NCBI GenBank assembly: GCA_905197485.1
Contig: CAJJYZ010000024.1
Location: 1-37,002 of the forward strand
Source: an uncultured Lachnospiraceae bacterium
Lineage (GTDB): Bacteria > Bacillota > Clostridia > Lachnospirales > Lachnospiraceae
Reading direction: 5' to 3'
Length of the DNA stretch: 37,002 nucleotides
Made by a program: the position numbers and the translations under genes. Every line of letters begins with the position of its first letter. Position 1 is the stretch's first letter. The notes below the pieces were generated by a model, which was not told where the DNA came from, searched no databases, and was given only the letters and a program-made list of their open reading frames with translations. Of this stretch, positions 32,608 through 37,002 are shown piece by piece.

Positions 32608-33504
32608 ATGAGAGCAGACTATAAATCAGGATTTGTAACGCTTATCGGAAGACCGAATGTGGGAAAATCTACACTAATGAATTATTTAATTGGCCAGAAG
32701 ATTGCGATTACATCCAATAAACCGCAGACAACAAGAAACCGTATCCAGACCGTTCTCACAACAGAGGAAGGACAGATAGTATTCGTTGATACACCGGGGA
32801 TTCACAAGGCGAAAAATAAGCTTGGCGAATATATGGTGAATGTGGCAGAGCGGACGCTTAACGAAGTAGATGTTGTAGTATGGCTTGTGGAGCCGTCTAC
32901 ATTTATCGGAGCGGGTGAGAAGCACATCATTGAACAGTTGAAAAAGGTGAAAACGCCGGTCGTACTTGTAATTAATAAGGTAGATATGGTGAAAAGGGAA
33001 GAAGTGTTCGCGTTTATCGATGCGTACCAGAAGCAGTATGATTTCGCGGCAATCGTTCCGGTGTCTGCCAGAACCGGAGAAAATACAGATGAGCTTATCA
33101 AAGTTCTGTTCCAGTACTTGCCGTATGGCCCGCAATTCTATGATGAGGATACGATTACAGACCAGCCGCAGCGCCAGATTGTGGCAGAGATTATTCGTGA
33201 AAAAGCATTGCATGCATTGAACGAAGAAATTCCTCATGGAATTGCGGTGGCGATTGACCGGATGGAATTCAAGCGTAAGCTTGTGAACATTGACGCTACG
33301 ATTATTTGCGAGAGAGATTCGCATAAAGGAATCATTATCGGAAAACAAGGCGCGATGTTGAAAAAAATCGGCACAAATGCCCGGTTTGAGATTGAGAAAA
33401 TGTTGGAAATGCAGGTGAATCTTAAACTCTGGGTGAAAGTGAAAAAAGACTGGAGAGACAGTGATTTTCTCATCAAAAACTTCGGATATACGAAGGATGA
33501 ATAA
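32608..33504 (+). CDS. era: GTPase Era
   Basis: A 298-residue GTPase that binds 16S rRNA and acts in 30S subunit maturation. G1 is GRPNVGKST (residues 13-21), the switch region is KPQTTRNRIQTV, G3 is DTPGIH, G4 is NKVDM and G5 is SARTG. The C-terminal KH domain contains IIIGKQGAMLKKIGTNAR near 247-264, followed by VNLKLWVKVKKDWRD, the standard Era ending. It has a strong GGAGG site before the ATG at 32608. It is part of the conserved era-yqzL-recO-glyS neighbourhood of Firmicutes. About 100 bases without a confident terminator separate it from yqzL. Confidence 0.98.
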   Translation: MRADYKSGFVTLIGRPNVGKSTLMNYLIGQKIAITSNKPQTTRNRIQTVLTTEEGQIVFVDTPGIHKAKNKLGEYMVNVAERTLNEVDVVVWLVEPSTFIGAGEKHIIEQLKKVKTPVVLVINKVDMVKREEVFAFIDAYQKQYDFAAIVPVSARTGENTDELIKVLFQYLPYGPQFYDEDTITDQPQRQIVAEIIREKALHALNEEIPHGIAVAIDRMEFKRKLVNIDATIICERDSHKGIIIGKQGAMLKKIGTNARFEIEKMLEMQVNLKLWVKVKKDWRDSDFLIKNFGYTKDE

Positions 33505-33606
33505 CGGATGAAAGGCTAAGAAAACTGAACTGGAAGTTTTTAGCGCGTATAGACCATTCTCAATCGGAAAACCTAAAGAGTAGAAGGCAGAAGAAGAGGT
33601 GATTCG

Positions 33607-33771
33607 ATGGAGAATGGATATTGGGAAACATTTACAAGGACAGGAAAGGTTGAAGATTATCTAAGATACCGGAGTGAGAATCTTCAAGAAACAGAGGAAG
33701 AGAAACGTGAATCAGTCGATTGTGGTAACAGGTATGGTGCTGTCAGTGACACCCATAGGGGAATTCGATAA
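33607..33771 (+). CDS. yqzL: YqzL-like small protein
   Basis: A 54-residue ORF, too short for most gene finders. The ATG at 33607 has a GAGGTG ribosome-binding site 5 bases upstream. Its N-terminal half, WETFTRTGKVEDYLRYRSE, matches the pattern of YqzL (Trp, then F..TG..E.YL.Y/K), a small Firmicutes protein of unknown function found between era/cdd and recO. The position between era and recO supports the call. The C-terminal ~20 residues run through the recO ribosome-binding site and start (65-base overlap with recO) and look non-conserved. Confidence 0.7.
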   Translation: MENGYWETFTRTGKVEDYLRYRSENLQETEEEKRESVDCGNRYGAVSDTHRGIR

Positions 33772-34453
33772 GCGAGTGGTAATTTTGACGAAAGAACGGG
33801 GAAGATTGTCGGCATTTGCGAAGGGGGCGAGAAAACAAAACAGCCCCCTTGGCGGAGCCGTCAGTCCTTTTTGTTTTGGAGAATTTACGCTGTACGAAGG
33901 AAGAACGTCCTATAACATCATGCAGGTGAACATTTCGAATTACTTTCAGGAGCTGCGTACCGACTTGGAGGCGGCGTATTATGGGTTCTATTTTATGGAG
34001 TTTGCAGAATACTATACAAGGGAATGTAATGACGAGACGCAGATGTTAAAACTTCTCTATCAGACATGCCGCGCCCTGACAAGAAGAAGCATTCCGAATC
34101 CTTTGATTCGATGCATTTTTGAGTTGAAGGCGATTTACATAAATGGGGAAGGCCCGCAGGTATTTCAATGTGTGAAATGCGGAGATATAGAACGTCCGGT
34201 TATCTTCAGTGCAAAAGAGGGCGGCGTTGTATGTAGTGAATGCAGACAGGGCGTGTATGACGAGATGGAGGTCGATACGTCTACTCTTTACGCGATGCAA
34301 TATATCGCGTCTTCTACAATCGAAAAACTTTATACGTTTACCGTATCGGACGAGGTGCTTCGGAACTTGCAGAAGATTACGGAACGATATTTGTCCATTT
34401 ACGTGGAAAAACAATTTAAGTCCTTGGAAATACTGGAAATCTGTGTGAAATAG
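33707..34453 (+). CDS. recO: DNA repair protein RecO
   Basis: A 248-residue RecO, which loads RecA and anneals single strands in the RecFOR recombination pathway. The N-terminal OB-fold begins IVVTGMVLSVTPIGEFDKRVVILTKERGRLSAFAKGARK (residues 5-43 in pieces). A helical middle contains YYGFYFMEFAEYYT. A four-cysteine zinc site appears as CVKCGD and CSEC near 157-180. GTG at 33707 is chosen: GAGGAAG lies 6 bases upstream and the protein then begins at the usual point. An in-frame GTG at 33674 would add 11 basic residues. It overlaps the yqzL-like gene by 65 bases. Confidence 0.95.
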   Translation: MNQSIVVTGMVLSVTPIGEFDKRVVILTKERGRLSAFAKGARKQNSPLGGAVSPFCFGEFTLYEGRTSYNIMQVNISNYFQELRTDLEAAYYGFYFMEFAEYYTRECNDETQMLKLLYQTCRALTRRSIPNPLIRCIFELKAIYINGEGPQVFQCVKCGDIERPVIFSAKEGGVVCSECRQGVYDEMEVDTSTLYAMQYIASSTIEKLYTFTVSDEVLRNLQKITERYLSIYVEKQFKSLEILEICVK

Positions 34454-34477
34454 TTTTCCTGTTTCCGGAAACATTGC

Positions 34478-34506
34478 TTTACAATTATATAGAAAAACTG
34501 TATAAT
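34478..34506 (+). promoter_or_regulatory. glyS: Sigma-A-type promoter for glycyl-tRNA synthetase
   Basis: TTTACA (34478-34483) and a perfect TATAAT (34501-34506) are separated by 17 bases in the 123-base gap after recO. The leader from about 34513 to 34576 is too short for a T-box, and no T-box elements are seen. Confidence 0.82.
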
Positions 34507-34576
34507 TATTAACAATCTATAGACATTCTTTATTTTATTTGGAAAAATAAAAATCAATGTGAAAGAGAGGGAAAGA

Positions 34577-35968
34577 ATGATGGAAAAGACAATGGAAAAA
34601 ATCGTCGCATTGGCGAAATCAAGAGGATTTGTATATCCGGGTTCTGAAATTTACGGAGGTCTTGCTAATACATGGGACTACGGAAACCTGGGCGTAGAAT
34701 TAAAGAATAACGTAAAACGTGCATGGTGGAAAAAATTCGTACAGGAAAGCCCTTATAACGTAGGAGTTGACTGCGCTATTTTAATGAACCCGCAGACATG
34801 GGTGGCATCCGGTCATCTCGGAGGATTCAGCGACCCGCTGATGGACTGTAAAGAGTGTAAAGAAAGATTCCGCGCAGATAAGATTATCGAGGATTTTGCA
34901 CAGGAGCATGGAATTGAGCTGACAGAGAGCGTGGACTCCTGGTCTAATGAGCAGATGGAAGCATGGATTAAAGAGCATAATGTTCCATGTCCATCTTGTG
35001 GAAAACACAATTTTACAGAAATCCGTCAGTTTAACCTGATGTTCAAGACATTCCAGGGCGTCACAGAGGATGCAAAAAATACAGTATACTTAAGACCGGA
35101 GACTGCACAGGGAATTTTCGTAAACTTTAAGAATGTGCAGCGTACATCCAGAAAGAAGATTCCGTTTGGTATTGCTCAGATTGGAAAGTCTTTCCGAAAT
35201 GAGATTACACCGGGTAACTTCACATTCCGTACAAGAGAATTCGAACAGATGGAATTAGAATTCTTCTGCGAACCGGGAACAGACCTTGAATGGTTCAAAT
35301 ATTGGAAAGAATTCTGCTACAATTGGTTGCTTTCTTTGGGATTGAAAGAAGATGAAGTGAGAATGAGAGACCACTCACCGGAAGAATTATGCTTCTACAG
35401 TAAGGCAACGACAGACTTTGAATTCCTCTTCCCATTCGGATGGGGCGAGCTTTGGGGAATTGCCGACAGAACAGATTACGACCTGACACAGCATCAGGAA
35501 GTGTCAAAGCAGGATATGTCATACTTCGATGATGAGAAGAAGGAAAAATATATTCCATATGTTATCGAGCCATCTCTCGGAGCAGACCGTATGGTGCTTG
35601 CATTCCTTTGCGGAGCTTACGATGAAGAGGAATTAGAAGGCGGAGATATGCGTACTGTACTGCGTTTCCATCCGGCGCTTGCACCGATTAAAATCGGAGT
35701 GCTTCCACTCTCTAAGAAACTGAATGAAGGCGCAGAGAAAGTATTTGCAGAATTGTCAAAGACTTATAACTGTGAATTCGATGACAGAGGAAATATCGGA
35801 AAACGTTACCGTCGTCAGGATGAAATCGGAACACCGTTCTGTGTCACATACGACTTCGAATCAGAAGAAGACGGAGCCGTAACGGTGCGTGACCGCGATA
35901 CGATGGAACAGGAACGTGTAAAAATTGAAGATTTGAAAGCTTACTTTGAGAAGAAGTTTGAATTTTAG
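34577..35968 (+). CDS. glyS: Glycyl-tRNA synthetase, single-chain homodimer type
   Basis: A 463-residue class II synthetase that charges tRNA-Gly. It is the alpha2 type (like archaeal, eukaryotic and some bacterial enzymes), not the alpha2beta2 GlyQ-GlyS type. Visible features are YGGLANTWDYGNLG near residues 24-37, a zinc-binding pair CKECKERF and CPSCGKHN, motif 2 FRNEITPGNFTFRTREFEQME, motif 3 IEPSLGADRMVLAFL, and a C-terminal anticodon-binding domain (APIKIGVLPLSKK, DRGNIGKRYRRQDEIGTPF). ATG 34577 follows GAGAGGGA; the next codon is also ATG (34580), and an in-frame GTG at 34559 lacks a ribosome-binding site. It has its own promoter and is followed 5 bases later by a REP-like hairpin. Confidence 0.96.
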   Translation: MMEKTMEKIVALAKSRGFVYPGSEIYGGLANTWDYGNLGVELKNNVKRAWWKKFVQESPYNVGVDCAILMNPQTWVASGHLGGFSDPLMDCKECKERFRADKIIEDFAQEHGIELTESVDSWSNEQMEAWIKEHNVPCPSCGKHNFTEIRQFNLMFKTFQGVTEDAKNTVYLRPETAQGIFVNFKNVQRTSRKKIPFGIAQIGKSFRNEITPGNFTFRTREFEQMELEFFCEPGTDLEWFKYWKEFCYNWLLSLGLKEDEVRMRDHSPEELCFYSKATTDFEFLFPFGWGELWGIADRTDYDLTQHQEVSKQDMSYFDDEKKEKYIPYVIEPSLGADRMVLAFLCGAYDEEELEGGDMRTVLRFHPALAPIKIGVLPLSKKLNEGAEKVFAELSKTYNCEFDDRGNIGKRYRRQDEIGTPFCVTYDFESEEDGAVTVRDRDTMEQERVKIEDLKAYFEKKFEF

Positions 35969-35972
35969 CTTG

Positions 35973-36011
35973 TTGGGGACGTAGTAAAATGAAGAAATAC
36001 TACGTCCCCAA
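35973..36011. repeat. Left REP-like hairpin
   Basis: TTGGGGACGTAGTA (35973-35986) and TACTACGTCCCCAA (35998-36011) form a perfect 14-base stem around the 11-base loop AAATGAAGAAA. It begins 5 bases after the glyS stop codon and has no following T run. Confidence 0.95.
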
Positions 36012-36087
36012 TTAAAAAATGCCCTGTCCCTTTTTGTGAAGTGCTTTGTCTCCAACAGAGAAGAGCAAAAAAGTGAGAAGGTGAAAT

Positions 36088-36846
36088 ATGCCGCGACAAC
36101 GCCGGAAGGAAAGTAGCACAGGAGTATATCATGTGATTGCAAAGGGGATAAATCGGGAACTAATATTTAATCAGCCTCGGGAAAAATTATATTTAAAAAG
36201 AATTTTAAGAGAATTTCTCTCTAACTATCATGTGGAAATTTATGCATACTGCATTATGTCAAATCATGTACATTTAATAATCAAGTCAGAACTTCGGGAA
36301 TTATCCATGTATATGGCAACTTGTCTAGCCAAATACGCAGAATATTACAATTATAAACATAAAAGAAATGGTCATGTTTTTCAAAACAGATTTAAAAGTG
36401 AATGTATTGAAACATCCCAATATTTTTGGAATTGTGTCCGATATATTCATTTGAACCCACTAAAAGCGAATCAAATAAAAAATATTGAGGACTACAAATA
36501 CAGTAGTTTGGGTGAATACAAGAAGATGAATTCGCAAATTTTACATGAAAATGCATTTGACATTTTTAGTGGTAAGTTTGAAGATTGGGAGGACTTTATG
36601 CATTTTCATTATAAAAACCCAAGACAGATTTTTGATGATGTGAAAGAAGATAAAGAAAGGCATCAAAGAGAGGTGGCTATGATATATTTGACAGAAATGC
36701 AGCAAGAATTAAATATTGAAAAGCCAGAACAGATTATAGAAGAGCGAGAATTGAGAGAGCAATTTAAAAACTATTTGCAGGAAAATTTAAAAATTTCTAT
36801 TAGGAGATGTAACAAAATTGTAAGTGAAATTCAAGAGATTTTATAA
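36088..36846 (+). CDS. REP-associated tyrosine transposase (Y1/HUH, RAYT)
   Basis: A 252-residue transposase of the IS200-like Y1 superfamily, RAYT branch. The N-terminal GVYHVIAKGINRELIF and the HUH metal-binding motif in MSNHVHLIIK (near residues 57-66) are visible. NGHVFQNRFKSECIE follows, and the catalytic tyrosine is expected in VRYIHLNPLKANQI near 116-129. The C-terminal ~80 residues are helical and charged. RAYTs nick single-stranded REP hairpins and are thought to spread or maintain them; here two matching hairpins flank the gene. The ribosome-binding site is GAAGGTG. The ORF is intact, so it may be active. Its codon use is AT-rich compared with glyS next door. Confidence 0.93.
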   Translation: MPRQRRKESSTGVYHVIAKGINRELIFNQPREKLYLKRILREFLSNYHVEIYAYCIMSNHVHLIIKSELRELSMYMATCLAKYAEYYNYKHKRNGHVFQNRFKSECIETSQYFWNCVRYIHLNPLKANQIKNIEDYKYSSLGEYKKMNSQILHENAFDIFSGKFEDWEDFMHFHYKNPRQIFDDVKEDKERHQREVAMIYLTEMQQELNIEKPEQIIEERELREQFKNYLQENLKISIRRCNKIVSEIQEIL

Positions 36847-36899
36847 ACAAATAAGTTGGGGACAGGGCATTTTACAAAAAGGGACAGGATAAAACTAAA

Positions 36900-36938
36900 T
36901 TGGGGACGTAGTAAAATTACAAAATACTACGTCCCCAA
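36900..36938. repeat. Right REP-like hairpin
   Basis: TTGGGGACGTAGTA (36900-36913) and TACTACGTCCCCAA (36925-36938) form a perfect 14-base stem. The arms are identical to the left hairpin, while the 11-base loop AAATTACAAAA differs at several positions. Conserved stems with divergent loops fit a family under structural selection. Confidence 0.95.
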
Positions 36939-37002
36939 AGGGAAACTCTGTCAAGCATTTTTGAAAATGTCCCAAAATAAGTAAAACATTTGCCCCGGAT
37001 TT

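Larger units (their letters stand above)
35973..36938 (+). mobile_element. RAYT transposase unit bounded by REP-like hairpins
   Basis: A 252-codon HUH/Y1 transposase gene lies between two hairpins with identical 14-base arms (35973-36011 and 36900-36938). Inside these, a second motif is found in inverted orientation: CCTGTCCCTTTTTGT at 36023-36037 on the left and ACAAAAAGGGACAGG at 36874-36888 on the right. Likewise AAAATGCCCTGTCCC at 36016-36030 matches GGGACAGGGCATTTT at 36859-36873. The whole unit is much more AT-rich than the neighbouring genes, which supports recent acquisition. Confidence 0.85.

Noticed and set aside
33505..33560. Possible terminator hairpin after era
   Set aside because: CTAAGAAAACT and AGTTTTTAG pair only imperfectly, with low GC and no T run, so I do not call a terminator.
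34507..34576. T-box riboswitch before glycyl-tRNA synthetase
   Set aside because: The leader from the promoter to the start codon is only about 65 bases, with no T-box sequence and no terminator.
1..37002. CRISPR array, prophage, tRNA or rRNA genes
   Set aside because: No regularly spaced repeats, phage structural genes, tRNA cloverleaf or rRNA-like segments were seen on reading through the window.

Overview
This 37 kb window looks like the chromosome of a Gram-positive, low-to-mid GC gut Clostridia, most likely Lachnospiraceae. The reasons are strong AGGAGG ribosome-binding sites, many overlapping genes, transcriptional riboswitches with terminator hairpins, several lipoprotein signal peptides, a single-chain glycyl-tRNA synthetase beside era-yqzL-recO, and the anaerobic (cbi) cobalamin route. 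The species cannot be fixed from sequence alone. All real genes found are on the + strand.

Layout. (1) 1-2067: a lysine riboswitch with terminator controls an NhaC-superfamily carrier that is probably a lysine transporter. (2) 2156-3082: a stand-alone PHP-domain metal-dependent phosphoesterase. (3) 3079-25384: a sigma-A-type promoter, a cobalamin riboswitch and a terminator lead into a roughly 20 kb, tightly overlapping cobalamin operon. It opens with an import-like module: a lipoprotein-anchored CbiK cobaltochelatase, a NEAT-like lipoprotein, a FecB/BtuF-like binding lipoprotein, a FecCD permease, and an ATPase with an extra C-terminal domain. It continues with cbiP, cobT, cobU, cobS, a short second CobU-like gene, cobC, cbiB, cobD, cbiC, cbiD, cbiF, cbiG, cbiH, a cbiJ-cbiE-cbiT triple fusion and cbiA. 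An M24 aminopeptidase P follows and a strong terminator closes the unit. (4) 25501-29482: a gtrA / GT2 / yfhO three-gene set of the kind that glycosylates teichoic acids or other surface polymers, preceded by a tandem CTTAAG operator-like site. (5) 29507-32562: a palindrome-rich spacer and an M16C (PreP-like) metalloprotease. (6) 32608-35968: era, a small yqzL-like gene, recO and glycyl-tRNA synthetase. (7) 35973-36938: a REP-associated tyrosine transposase (RAYT) gene bracketed by two identical-arm hairpins.

How the genes work together. The cobalamin genes cover nearly every step from cobalt-sirohydrochlorin to adenosylcobalamin, including corrin ring methylation, amidation, the aminopropanol arm, and lower-ligand activation and attachment. 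No cbiL (C20 methyltransferase), no uroporphyrinogen methyltransferase/siroheme-type dehydrogenase, no corrinoid adenosyltransferase and no cytosolic cobaltochelatase appear in the window. The only chelatase has an export signal and lipobox. It sits directly upstream of a tetrapyrrole- or metal-binding-like lipoprotein and an ABC importer, all behind the B12 riboswitch. That surface module is the most interesting candidate for an undescribed system here.
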